A stretch of 15,530 bases of DNA from Clostridia bacterium (GTDB taxonomy: Bacteria > Bacillota > Clostridia > Christensenellales > Borkfalkiaceae): the NCBI GenBank assembly GCA_900769545.1, contig CAAGGZ010000038.1:1-15530 (forward strand), read 5' to 3'. The notes beneath the pieces were generated by a model, which had not been told where the DNA came from, searched no databases, and saw nothing but the letters and a program-made list of their open reading frames with translations. Shown here in pieces: positions 1 through 6,845 of the stretch. Each line of letters starts with the position of its first letter. Position 1 is the stretch's first letter. The position numbers and the translations under genes were made by a program.

Positions 1-1176
1 GTCCCATTGGAAGGATTTTTCTATGATAACGTATTTCGTTAATCTCTCATCGTTGACAAACGTACCGCCAATCGTAATCACGTCGCCTGCATTAACGCTA
101 AAATCTTTCAAATACAAGCCGCCGCCAAAGTCCTGTATATTAACATTAGCCGCTTCGCCGTTTATTTTAACGCCCGTTCCGCTTGCGCAGGTATAGTAAG
201 CCCAAGCGTCGCTATTGTCACCCGTTCCGTAGAGCCACAAAGTCGTATTGTTTGCGTTTGCATTACCTGCCGTACTATGAATATGCACGATGAAATCGAT
301 ATTCTCGTACACGTTTGTGTAAGTAACTTCGGGCGTTTCTACATAATTTTCCCAAATGCTACCGTTCCATTGGAACTTGCTTTCCGACAAAACGTACTTT
401 GCTTCTTCCGTTGCGCAGGAATACGTACCGCTAATCGATACAATATCGCCAACTGCAACGTCTGCAAAGCTAAACCAAAAACCAGTGTCTACACTCTTCA
501 TTTCGCCTATAGCGAGCGCTTCGCCGTTCTTCTTTAAACCGTCGCCGCTTTCATAGGTAAACGCCGTGCTCCAAGTACTATCGGGATAAGGCACCGTCTC
601 GCCGCTACTCGGCGTTATGTAAAGCTGACCGGCTTTTGCGTGCGCCGTATCTTTGCTCGGCCAACTTAAAACCATTTCGCCAAGTTCGTGCGTATAGTAA
701 GCTCTGTCCCAAGACGAACCGTTGTACGTCAACGCGCCCGAATCGATGACAATATTCGAATCTAACGTTTCATTACGGAACGTACCGTCGAGCGTCAAGA
801 TATCGCCTGCAACGGCAGTCTTTCCGCCCAAGCCAAAATAAATATCGTTGCCCGGCTGTTTCATATCATAGCCGGTAAGCGTTTCACCATTGTATTTTAC
901 ACCGTCGCCAGTGCCTTCTACAAAAGTGTACTGATTATCCCAATCAGTCGCACTCTTTGCTTCATCGCCACTGTATGCGTAAAAGTAAATAGCCGTGTTA
1001 CTGCTCGCCGCCGTTGCCGCAATCTTCGTCATACTGCGTACAACCGTTTCTGCGCTTGCCATTACCGTGTTGCTCAGCACAGGTTGTTCCACTTGCGCAA
1101 AGCCTACGCCGAGACAAACCGCAAAACAGCTAACAGCCAACAACAGCGCATTCCATTTCGCCTTTAATTTTCTCAT
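1..1176 (-). CDS. Secreted repeat protein, N-terminal part (runs off left edge)
   Basis: The reverse frame from ATG at 1176 is open for 392 codons to position 1, so the C-terminus lies outside. A perfect AAGGAGG site sits 7 nt before the ATG. Residues 1-27 form a Sec signal peptide (basic MRKLKAK, hydrophobic core to about residue 26); cleavage could follow GFA (27) or ASA (42). From about residue 62 the protein consists of repeats of about 121 residues, low in charge and rich in Thr, Gly and aromatics, as in beta-sandwich surface modules. Equivalent blocks start at 90 (GDGVKYNGE), 211 (GDGLKKNGE) and 333 (GTGVKINGE). Each is followed by AGD or VGD, then GTF or GTY, then an aromatic-NG-S-x-W motif (third copy cut by the edge). 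Export and repeats are directly seen; a cell-surface or binding role is inference. I do not recognise the family and see no catalytic motif. Confidence 0.85.
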   Translation of the reverse strand, partial: MRKLKAKWNALLLAVSCFAVCLGVGFAQVEQPVLSNTVMASAETVVRSMTKIAATAASSNTAIYFYAYSGDEAKSATDWDNQYTFVEGTGDGVKYNGETLTGYDMKQPGNDIYFGLGGKTAVAGDILTLDGTFRNETLDSNIVIDSGALTYNGSSWDRAYYTHELGEMVLSWPSKDTAHAKAGQLYITPSSGETVPYPDSTWSTAFTYESGDGLKKNGEALAIGEMKSVDTGFWFSFADVAVGDIVSISGTYSCATEEAKYVLSESKFQWNGSIWENYVETPEVTYTNVYENIDFIVHIHSTAGNANANNTTLWLYGTGDNSDAWAYYTCASGTGVKINGEAANVNIQDFGGGLYLKDFSVNAGDVITIGGTFVNDERLTKYVIIEKSFQWD

Positions 1177-1222
1177 GTATATGCCTCCTTACGATTCATA
1201 GTTTTTTCCAATTAAGCAATTT

Positions 1223-1257
1223 GCTTTTGTCGAAGACGACAAAAGCCCCCATGGGGG
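1223..1257 (-). promoter_or_regulatory. Structured 5' UTR: 12-bp palindrome plus 10-bp hairpin
   Basis: Inside the leader of the secreted protein, CCCCCATGGGGG (1246-1257) is a perfect palindrome. It abuts and shares one base with a perfect 10-bp stem, GCTTTTGTCG (1223-1232) and CGACAAAAGC (1237-1246), closed by a 4-nt loop. No U-tract follows, so it is not a standard terminator. It could be a regulatory or mRNA-stabilising structure; I recognise no riboswitch class. Confidence 0.6.
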
Positions 1258-1302
1258 AAATTTGTTGGGCGCAAATAAGACAATACGCCTCATTACACCA
1301 TT

Positions 1303-1331
1303 ATTATATCACAAAAAAATAACATAATCAA
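1303..1331 (-). promoter_or_regulatory. Sigma-A promoter of the secreted repeat protein
   Basis: On the minus strand TTGATT (1331-1326) and TATAAT (1308-1303) are separated by exactly 17 bp. The predicted transcription start is near 1296, which leaves a 5' UTR of about 120 nt before the ATG at 1176. Confidence 0.8.
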
Positions 1332-1403
1332 CTCATTATTTTATCATTTTTACTCATTTTTTTGGCTTGAAAAATATAAAGACTTTTGAACTGTTTAAAA
1401 TAT

Positions 1404-1420
1404 GTATTCCAAAGGAATAC
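1404..1420. repeat. Short inverted repeat upstream of the secreted-protein promoter
   Basis: GTATTCC and GGAATAC form a perfect 7-bp inverted repeat around AAA. It lies about 75 bp upstream of the -35 box of the secreted-protein promoter and downstream of the sugar-operon terminator. An operator is possible; nothing else supports it. Confidence 0.35.
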
Positions 1421-1440
1421 CGCGTCAAATTTACGGCCTA

Positions 1441-1480
1441 TTGTAAAAGATACAGACGGCGTATAGAAACGCCGTCTGTA
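1441..1480 (-). terminator. Intrinsic terminator of the oxidoreductase operon
   Basis: A perfect 12-bp stem, 1451-1462 with 1469-1480 (core ACAGACGGCGT), has a 6-nt loop. In minus orientation it is followed by the U-rich stretch TCTTTTACAA. It lies 23 nt after the stop codon of the TIM-barrel gene. Confidence 0.85.
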
Positions 1481-1503
1481 AATCGTTGTTTTCAATTTTT
1501 CCG

Positions 1504-2352
1504 TTACTTAACCAACCGTGTTTTAAGAAAATCCACCGCTTTAGCAATATCCGCCGCAGGGTTGTCGCCGCATTCTCTTTCAATCGTCAAAAATCCGCCG
1601 TAACCGATTTCTTTCAAGGCTTTCAAATAATTATTCCAATCCACGTCGCCTTCACCAAGCGGAAGTTCCTTGAACCCTTCACAGGCGTTTAATGCGTCTA
1701 CTCCGCCAACGGCAAAAGCATGATACACGTCCGCAGGATTTTGACTTTTATTCAACATTCTGCCGTCTTTCGCATGCGTATGTACGATATAGTCCTTCAA
1801 AAGATAAACCGCCTCCACAGCGTCCTGCCCCGTTACCATCGTAAAGTTTGCGGGATCCAAATTCACGCCTACGCCGCCTTTTGTATCTTCCAAAAACATA
1901 AGCAACGTTTTTGCCTTTTCAGGGCCCGTTTCAATCGCAAGCGTCACGCCTTTTTCCTTTGCGTAAAGACCGCATTCCGTCAACGCAGACAACATAATCT
2001 CATACCTGGGGTGGGTCTTTTCCTCAGGAATAACGCCAATATGCGTTGTAACGACCTTCGAGCCAAACTCCACAGCGAGGTCGATAATGCGCTTGGTTTT
2101 TTCTATTCTTTCGGAGTTATCTTCAGCAATTTCAAAGCCGTAGCCGCCCATATCGCCGCAAAGCGCAGATACGACCAGCCCGTTTTCTTTTAAAAGCTGC
2201 TTATATCCGTCTTTTTGCTCCGCAGATAACGCAGGAGAAAAGTCCCCCGTCGTCGCATAAATCTGCACGCCGTCTAAGCCCAATTCCGCCGCTTGTACGA
2301 TACCTGCCTCATGTGTTTTTTTGAAACAATCTGTAATTACGCCTATTTTCAT
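1504..2352 (-). CDS. Sugar phosphate isomerase/epimerase-type TIM barrel
   Basis: 282 residues, the usual length for the xylose-isomerase-like / AP endonuclease 2 TIM-barrel superfamily (IolE, IolI and hydroxypyruvate-isomerase relatives). Expected metal ligands are visible: E141 (AIETG), D166 (NLDPANF), His in HTHAKD (191/193) and E258 (TIERE). The stretch PLGEGDVDW at 231-239 is typical of the family near the C-terminal end of the barrel. It is cytoplasmic, with no signal peptide. Its ATG overlaps the TGA of the preceding oxidoreductase by 4 bp (ATGA), so translation is coupled. It is the last gene of the operon and a terminator follows. The family typically isomerises, epimerises or dehydrates keto sugars or inosose, so it could act on a ketone made by the dehydrogenases upstream. 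The exact substrate cannot be read from sequence. Confidence 0.88.
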   Translation of the reverse strand: MKIGVITDCFKKTHEAGIVQAAELGLDGVQIYATTGDFSPALSAEQKDGYKQLLKENGLVVSALCGDMGGYGFEIAEDNSERIEKTKRIIDLAVEFGSKVVTTHIGVIPEEKTHPRYEIMLSALTECGLYAKEKGVTLAIETGPEKAKTLLMFLEDTKGGVGVNLDPANFTMVTGQDAVEAVYLLKDYIVHTHAKDGRMLNKSQNPADVYHAFAVGGVDALNACEGFKELPLGEGDVDWNNYLKALKEIGYGGFLTIERECGDNPAADIAKAVDFLKTRLVK

Positions 2353-3374
2353 CTCATACCTGCCTTGCCCATTTTATAAATTTCCATAATCAAACGATGG
2401 GTTTTTAAAGCAATTTCACCACTGATTTCGAGCGGCTCTTTCCCTAATACGGCATTGTAAAATTGCCGTATTTGACGAATATGCTGAAAGCCCCAGTAAT
2501 CCTTACCGCCCTCGTACTCCGTCGTATTGTCGTCCTGATGCGCCTCTTCACTCGCTCCGTCATTATACGTAATATACGCGTCGTCGTAGCTAAATACAAC
2601 CTTTCCCTTTTCACAATACAAACGAATTTCTATCGGCTCGTCACAGCCGTAGTTATTCATACAGTAGAAGCCGTATTTAACTCCGTTTTTGTACGCAATC
2701 AAGCCCTCGGCGCTATCCTCTACGTCTACGATTTTATGTCCTCTGTTTGCCATAGAGCAGGATACGCTATCCACTTCGCTGTTCACCAACCAATTTACGA
2801 GGTCGATAGAATGAATCGCTTGGTCAATCACAACGCCGCCGCCTTCCTTGTCCCACGTTCCCTTCCAATCGCTCTCCGCATAATAACTATCCGGGCGAGT
2901 CCACGTAAGCGTAGAGCGCGCGGAAATAATTTTACCGAGCTTTCCGCTATCCAACGCTTTTTTGACAAGCTGCGCCGAATTGTTGTAACGGCATTGAAAA
3001 ATCACACCGAACAAAACGCCCTTTTCTTTTGCCTTTACCACAGCGTTTTCTGCGCTTTGCAAGTCAACGTCCATGGGTTTTTCCGTCAAAACGTTGACCC
3101 CTTTTTCAAAAGCATAACAAGCCGCCTTACTATGCAAGTAATGAGGCAAACAAATATGTACGGCGTCCAACTGCTCGCTGTTTAACATCTCCTCATAGGA
3201 ATAGTATGCTTTCGCGCCGTATTTTTTCGCCGTTTCGTCCGCACGCTCCTTTTTTATATCGCAACAAGCGACAAGTTCGGTCTCTTCCAATGCGGCAATC
3301 GATACAAGGTGCATAACCGACACCCGTCCGCAGCCGATGAGACCGATTTTTAATTTTTTTATAGCTTCAGCCAT
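2349..3374 (-). CDS. Gfo/Idh/MocA-family NAD(P)-dependent oxidoreductase
   Basis: 341 residues, full length for the family. The N-terminal Rossmann domain shows GLIGCGRVS (11-19). The EKP motif is E98-K99-P100 and supplies the catalytic/cofactor lysine. The GGGVVIDQAIHSIDL stretch provides D184 and H188, the usual substrate-binding and catalytic pair. Such enzymes oxidise a ring or polyol hydroxyl to a ketone with NAD(P). The chosen ATG at 3374 overlaps the upstream gene by 16 bp and has a GA-rich site (GAGGCAGG) just before it; the next Met is inside the Rossmann fold, so this start is preferred. It overlaps the downstream TIM-barrel gene by 4 bp. Substrate unknown: inositol-like polyols, aldoses and glycosides all fit the family. 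Confidence 0.9.
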   Translation of the reverse strand: MAEAIKKLKIGLIGCGRVSVMHLVSIAALEETELVACCDIKKERADETAKKYGAKAYYSYEEMLNSEQLDAVHICLPHYLHSKAACYAFEKGVNVLTEKPMDVDLQSAENAVVKAKEKGVLFGVIFQCRYNNSAQLVKKALDSGKLGKIISARSTLTWTRPDSYYAESDWKGTWDKEGGGVVIDQAIHSIDLVNWLVNSEVDSVSCSMANRGHKIVDVEDSAEGLIAYKNGVKYGFYCMNNYGCDEPIEIRLYCEKGKVVFSYDDAYITYNDGASEEAHQDDNTTEYEGGKDYWGFQHIRQIRQFYNAVLGKEPLEISGEIALKTHRLIMEIYKMGKAGMR

Positions 3375-4198
3375 ACGCCTGCCTCGGATTTTGCTTTGAT
3401 AATCGCTTCGCGGATTTTCATAACCTCCAACGTTTCTGCGCCACAGAAAGAAGTTTCTCCCGTTTCAAAGAAGCGGAAAATATCGGCAATCAAGTTATCG
3501 AAAAACGCCGAATTGATGGGCAGATACGCAGAATGCCCCTCTGCGTCTGCCACCGTAGCAACAAAAGGAATACCAGGCGCAAACATCATCGTCGCATATC
3601 TTCCATCGGGATAGAGCACTTCTGCCCATTCCTGATCAGCGTGTTTGTTGTAGCGTACCTTTTCCGCGCCAACGCCCAAACATTTTACCTCCATTTCGAT
3701 TTGGTGAATGATATACTCGTCCAAATTCGAACCACCGCCAACCGTAGAAATGGCTTTTGCGGTACCCATGTACGAGTTGAGTTCCTCTGCATAACGCAAA
3801 GCGGAGCTCGTAAAAAATTTCACGCCGTACTTTTCCGCAAGCGCATAAATCTCTTTTGCCGTTGCATAATCCGGCGCAAATGTTTTGTCGATATAAGGGC
3901 TTTTTCCGCACTTAAATACCCTTTCTGCATACGCCAAATGTTTTTCGGGATTGGAGGGCGAAAGCACGATAACATAGTCGCATTTTTCGCACAATTCTTC
4001 AATGGAATGGCAACGTTTTACGCCGTGCAGCTCGCACCATTCCTCGGTGCTCATTCCCCCGGGTATATCCATTTCCGCCCAAGCGTATTGCACTTGGTAA
4101 TCCGTTCCGTTTTTCTCGTTGTATGCTCGAATCATTCCAGGGTATTCGTTGGCGTGCCATTCATTCAAAAAATAATCAATAAACCCAACCGTTTTCAT
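3359..4198 (-). CDS. Atypical Gfo/Idh/MocA-like protein lacking the glycine-rich loop
   Basis: 279 residues, 60-70 shorter than its neighbours. The fold is recognisable from order and motifs, but the N-terminus reads GFIDYFLNEWHANEYPG instead of GxGxxG, and the EKP motif is replaced by IDKTFAPD (K105 retained). GGGSNLDEYIIHQIE (154-168) keeps D160 and H165 at the positions of the catalytic Asp and His. The active-site Lys and His therefore seem kept while the dinucleotide-binding loop is not standard. This resembles an uncharacterised subfamily often labelled only as Gfo/Idh/MocA-like (from memory, not searched). It starts at TAATG, sharing one base with the stop of the preceding oxidoreductase. 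It could use a different cofactor grip, pair with a canonical partner, or perform non-redox chemistry; none of these is shown here. Confidence 0.8.
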   Translation of the reverse strand: MKTVGFIDYFLNEWHANEYPGMIRAYNEKNGTDYQVQYAWAEMDIPGGMSTEEWCELHGVKRCHSIEELCEKCDYVIVLSPSNPEKHLAYAERVFKCGKSPYIDKTFAPDYATAKEIYALAEKYGVKFFTSSALRYAEELNSYMGTAKAISTVGGGSNLDEYIIHQIEMEVKCLGVGAEKVRYNKHADQEWAEVLYPDGRYATMMFAPGIPFVATVADAEGHSAYLPINSAFFDNLIADIFRFFETGETSFCGAETLEVMKIREAIIKAKSEAGVWLKL

Positions 4199-5253
4199 TA
4201 GAATCTAATCTCCTCTTTCTTTTCAGCAGACGCATACAACGCGTCGAGCAATTTCATGCTTTCAAGAATGTTATCGATATTATTCTTATCCTTTACGCCC
4301 GTTTCAATCGATTCCACAAACGCCTTATCTTCACAAAGATACATATTGGGAATGTCATATTCGGGATTGACGGTTTCAAGGGTTTGTCCATCGTAAAATT
4401 CAAATTTGCCGCCATACGTCAATCTTGCGCCGCCCTTATCGCCCATAAAGTCGATAAACAACTCGTATTTGTTGATATTCTGCGCCCATGCTCCGTTAAA
4501 GGAAATGCTTGCCTTGTCCGTACGAATATGCCCCGTAATGAAGTCGTCTACGTCATTCGTTCCGTTTTCAATATCGGAAGTATCTTCTGCCCACATACCA
4601 TGGTATTTATACGATTTCATATCCTTTGCCATTTCGTTGTAAGCGTCGCAAGTAACGCTCTTGACTTTTGCTCCGCCGAGTACGTATAAAATTAAGTCCA
4701 GGAAATGGATACCCCAGTCAATCAAAACGCCGCCGCCCGATTGAGATTTCGTTGTAAACGCGCCGCCAAGCCCAGGAATATTTCTAAAATCACGGAAGGA
4801 ACAATATACGTGATAAATGTTACCGAATTTTCCTGCGTCCGCCCATTCTCGGAGCATTTCCACCGACTTTTGATAACGGTTACAAACGCCAATATCAAGG
4901 ATTTTACCCTGTTTTTTGGCTTCTTCCGCCATCTCTACGGAAAGCGCATAATTTACCGTAATAGGTTTTTCACAGAGCACGTGTTTCCCTGCCTTTAACG
5001 CGTCCATTGTAATGGTATAATGCGCGTAGTTCGGCGTCAAAACAAATACGGCGTCCACCTCTTCGTCCATAAGCGCCACTTTATAATCCGTGATTACCTT
5101 TTCAATTTTGGGATATTTTGCTTTCTTTTCTTCCGCCTTTTCAATCAATAAATCACAAGCGTATTTAATTCTCACGTTTTCCATCTCCGAAAGCGCAGGA
5201 AAATGCGCCATATCGGAAATTCGTCCGCAACCGATTACTGCTACAACTGTCAT
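4198..5253 (-). CDS. Gfo/Idh/MocA-family oxidoreductase, first gene of operon
   Basis: 351 residues. The Rossmann motif VAVIGCGRIS is at 3-12, the EKP motif is E95-K96-P97, and SGGGVLIDWGIHFLDL (172-187) gives D179 and H183, so all canonical family elements are present. The ATG at 5253 has an AAGGAG site 9 nt upstream and follows a good sigma-A promoter. Its stop codon shares one base with the next start (TAATG), implying coupled translation of the four genes. It probably oxidises a sugar, cyclitol or glycoside hydroxyl with NAD(P). With two further paralogues and a TIM-barrel isomerase/dehydratase-like enzyme downstream and an AraC regulator opposite, it looks like the entry step of an inducible catabolic route. 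No transporter or kinase gene is in the unit. Confidence 0.9.
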   Translation of the reverse strand: MTVVAVIGCGRISDMAHFPALSEMENVRIKYACDLLIEKAEEKKAKYPKIEKVITDYKVALMDEEVDAVFVLTPNYAHYTITMDALKAGKHVLCEKPITVNYALSVEMAEEAKKQGKILDIGVCNRYQKSVEMLREWADAGKFGNIYHVYCSFRDFRNIPGLGGAFTTKSQSGGGVLIDWGIHFLDLILYVLGGAKVKSVTCDAYNEMAKDMKSYKYHGMWAEDTSDIENGTNDVDDFITGHIRTDKASISFNGAWAQNINKYELFIDFMGDKGGARLTYGGKFEFYDGQTLETVNPEYDIPNMYLCEDKAFVESIETGVKDKNNIDNILESMKLLDALYASAEKKEEIRF

Positions 5254-5285
5254 AGTTATTTTCTCCTTGAAATAATTGTATCCTT

Positions 5286-5314
5286 ATTATAATGTAGCGG
5301 ATATAAAATGTAAA
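5286..5314 (-). promoter_or_regulatory. Sigma-A promoter of the oxidoreductase operon
   Basis: On the minus strand TTTACA (5314-5309) and TATAAT (5291-5286) have a 17-bp spacer. The start would fall near 5279, giving a leader of about 26 nt before the ATG at 5253. Confidence 0.8.
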
Positions 5315-5346
5315 TGTTTGTATTTCATTAAAAATTTATCATTTTT

Positions 5347-5368
5347 TCATTTTTTATAAAAAAAATGA
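5347..5368. repeat. A+T-rich inverted repeat in the divergent promoter region
   Basis: TCATTTTTT (5347-5355) and AAAAAATGA (5360-5368) form a 9-bp perfect inverted repeat with a 4-nt centre, midway between the two divergent promoters. It could be a regulator site or simply A/T-rich promoter-proximal DNA. Confidence 0.4.
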
Positions 5369-5392
5369 CAGGTTTTTATTGATTTTTTTGGT

Positions 5393-5410
5393 GACTAATT
5401 GACATTAGTC
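5393..5410. promoter_or_regulatory. Palindrome overlapping the araC-type gene -35 box (candidate operator)
   Basis: GACTAAT and ATTAGTC form a perfect 7-bp inverted repeat around TGAC. The -35 hexamer TTGACA (5399-5404) lies inside it, so a protein bound here would block RNA polymerase. Autorepression by the adjacent regulator is the simplest reading. Confidence 0.5.
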
Positions 5411-5427
5411 CACATATAGATTATAAT
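5399..5427 (+). promoter_or_regulatory. Consensus sigma-A promoter of the AraC-family regulator
   Basis: TTGACA (5399-5404), 17 bp, TATAAT (5422-5427): a full consensus match. The start would be near 5434, almost at the AGGAG ribosome binding site (5434-5438), giving a very short leader. A promoter this strong for a regulator suggests it is normally held down. Confidence 0.85.
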
Positions 5428-5446
5428 ATTTATAGGAGAATGGACT

Positions 5447-6310
5447 ATGCACGAAAATAAAACTCTCTATCATTTTGATAGGCATTACATAAACAATCCG
5501 TTGCCTTTCGGCAATATAAATCTATTACAAATCGGCAGAAGATATTGCAAGCCTACGGAAATCATCACCGCGCACCCGCATTTAAATTGGTTTGAACTGA
5601 CAATCGTGACAGGCGGAAAAGGCGCAGTGATAACCAACGGCGTAGAAACAAAGGTGCAATCGGGCGATATTTATCTGTCTTTTCCTTGCGACGTGCATGA
5701 AATTCAAGCCGACAAAAATGAGAAGCTCGAATATGATTTCTTTTCCTTTTCCTGTAACGATACCGAACTGAAACAAGATTTGAAAAATATTACAAGAAGC
5801 TATTGGGGAAGTGAAAGCCGTACCTTTCAAGATGAAAAAATATCCGAACTTATTCAATTTGCGATTGCAGAATTTCTAGTGGAAAATCAGCCCTATTCCG
5901 AGCAGCTCCTTACCGAAATATTCCATTTAATTCTCATTTATTTAATACGCGACTTTAACGATATAAAAAAAAACGTAGCGCATATTTCTCAATCGGAAAT
6001 CTTATGTTTTCAGTTGATGAATTATATAGACACGCATATTTATTCCCTGCAAAAATTGGACGAGCTCGCCCCCAAATTTAATTATAATTACGGTTATTTG
6101 TCCGGATTATTCAAACGCACAACAGGAAAAACCCTTTCAGAATACTACAACCATCGAAAAATGGAAACGGCAAAAGCGCTAATTTTAGAGAAAAAGAAAA
6201 AAATCGGCGAAATCGCCGAAATGTTGGGATATAATCTTTATTCATTCAGTAAAGCATTCAAAGCAAAATACGGCGTTTCGCCTAAAAATTTCCACAAAGA
6301 AATCAATTAA
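5447..6310 (+). CDS. AraC/XylS-family transcriptional regulator
   Basis: 287 residues, the normal size for AraC regulators with a cupin sensor. The N-terminal half (about 40-105) has the cupin-like pattern HPHLNWFELTIVTGG with GDIYLSFP, suited to binding a small ligand. The C-terminal 100 residues hold the double helix-turn-helix: helix 1 region LQKLDELAPKFNYNYGYLSGLF (201-222), linker, and helix 2 region IGEIAEMLGYNLYSFSKAFK (253-272), followed by the family signature GVSPKNFH (276-283). It has an AGGAG site 8 nt before the ATG. It is divergent from the oxidoreductase operon, 193 bp away, so it most likely senses that pathway's substrate and activates the operon. The inducer is unknown. It is the only plus-strand gene seen here. 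Confidence 0.92.
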   Translation: MHENKTLYHFDRHYINNPLPFGNINLLQIGRRYCKPTEIITAHPHLNWFELTIVTGGKGAVITNGVETKVQSGDIYLSFPCDVHEIQADKNEKLEYDFFSFSCNDTELKQDLKNITRSYWGSESRTFQDEKISELIQFAIAEFLVENQPYSEQLLTEIFHLILIYLIRDFNDIKKNVAHISQSEILCFQLMNYIDTHIYSLQKLDELAPKFNYNYGYLSGLFKRTTGKTLSEYYNHRKMETAKALILEKKKKIGEIAEMLGYNLYSFSKAFKAKYGVSPKNFHKEIN

Positions 6311-6348
6311 AAAATAAAGAACCGTAGCTGTTCATATACAACTGCATT

Positions 6349-6382
6349 AAAAAACGACCTGCGTTTCCGCAAGTCGTTTTTT
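6349..6382. terminator. Bidirectional terminator between araC-type gene and rplL
   Basis: CGAC-C-TGCG (6355-6363) pairs with CGCA-A-GTCG (6368-6376) with one mismatch. It is flanked by six A on the left and six T on the right that extend the stem and give a U-tract in both directions. It serves the converging regulator and rplL transcripts. Confidence 0.88.
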
Positions 6383-6418
6383 GTTCATTTTGAAAGTTAA
6401 ACTATAGGTGCTGTGATA

Positions 6419-6787
6419 TTATTTAAGTTCAGCAACAGCGCCGTTTTCCTTAAGTTTAGCAACCAATGCTTCAGCGTCAGCTTTGGGCATAGCTTCTTTA
6501 ATCGTACCCATATCTTCAACTGCTTTCTTAGCGTCTGCAAGGCCAAGACCGGTAGCTTCACGTACAACCTTAATGATAGCGATCTTGTTGGGACCGATTT
6601 CTTTAAGAACAACGTCGAATTCCGTCTTTTCTTCTGCTGCGGGAGCTGCTTCTGCTGCTGCGCCTGCTGCGGGAGCTGCTGCTACTGCTGCGCTTACGCC
6701 AAATTCTTCTTCCAATGCTTTAACAAGTTCGTTCAATTCAAGAACGGTCATAGCTTTTACTTCTTCAATGAGTTTCTGTACATCCAT
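6419..6787 (-). CDS. rplL: 50S ribosomal protein L7/L12
   Basis: 122 residues, standard length. The N-terminal dimerisation domain (MDVQKLIEEVKAMTVLELNEL) is followed by the Ala/Pro-rich flexible hinge (about 34-54) and the C-terminal factor-binding domain (EKTEFDVVLKEIGPNKIAII onward, with VREATGLGLADAKKAVE). It forms the ribosomal stalk with L10 and recruits translation GTPases. A GGAGG site precedes the ATG. It follows rplJ after a 58-bp gap and is the last gene of the unit: a terminator comes 37 nt later and the next gene converges on it, so rpoB does not follow here as it does in most bacteria. Confidence 0.98.
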   Translation of the reverse strand: MDVQKLIEEVKAMTVLELNELVKALEEEFGVSAAVAAAPAAGAAAEAAPAAEEKTEFDVVLKEIGPNKIAIIKVVREATGLGLADAKKAVEDMGTIKEAMPKADAEALVAKLKENGAVAELK

Positions 6788-6845
6788 GATTTTATAATCC
6801 TCCGAATTATTTTTTAATGATTTTTAAATGATTAGTTGTTGGTAA

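Noticed and set aside
1196..1252. 18-codon upstream reading frame in the 5' UTR of the secreted protein
   Set aside because: Its ATG is inside the CCCCCATGGGGG palindrome with no ribosome site; probably chance.
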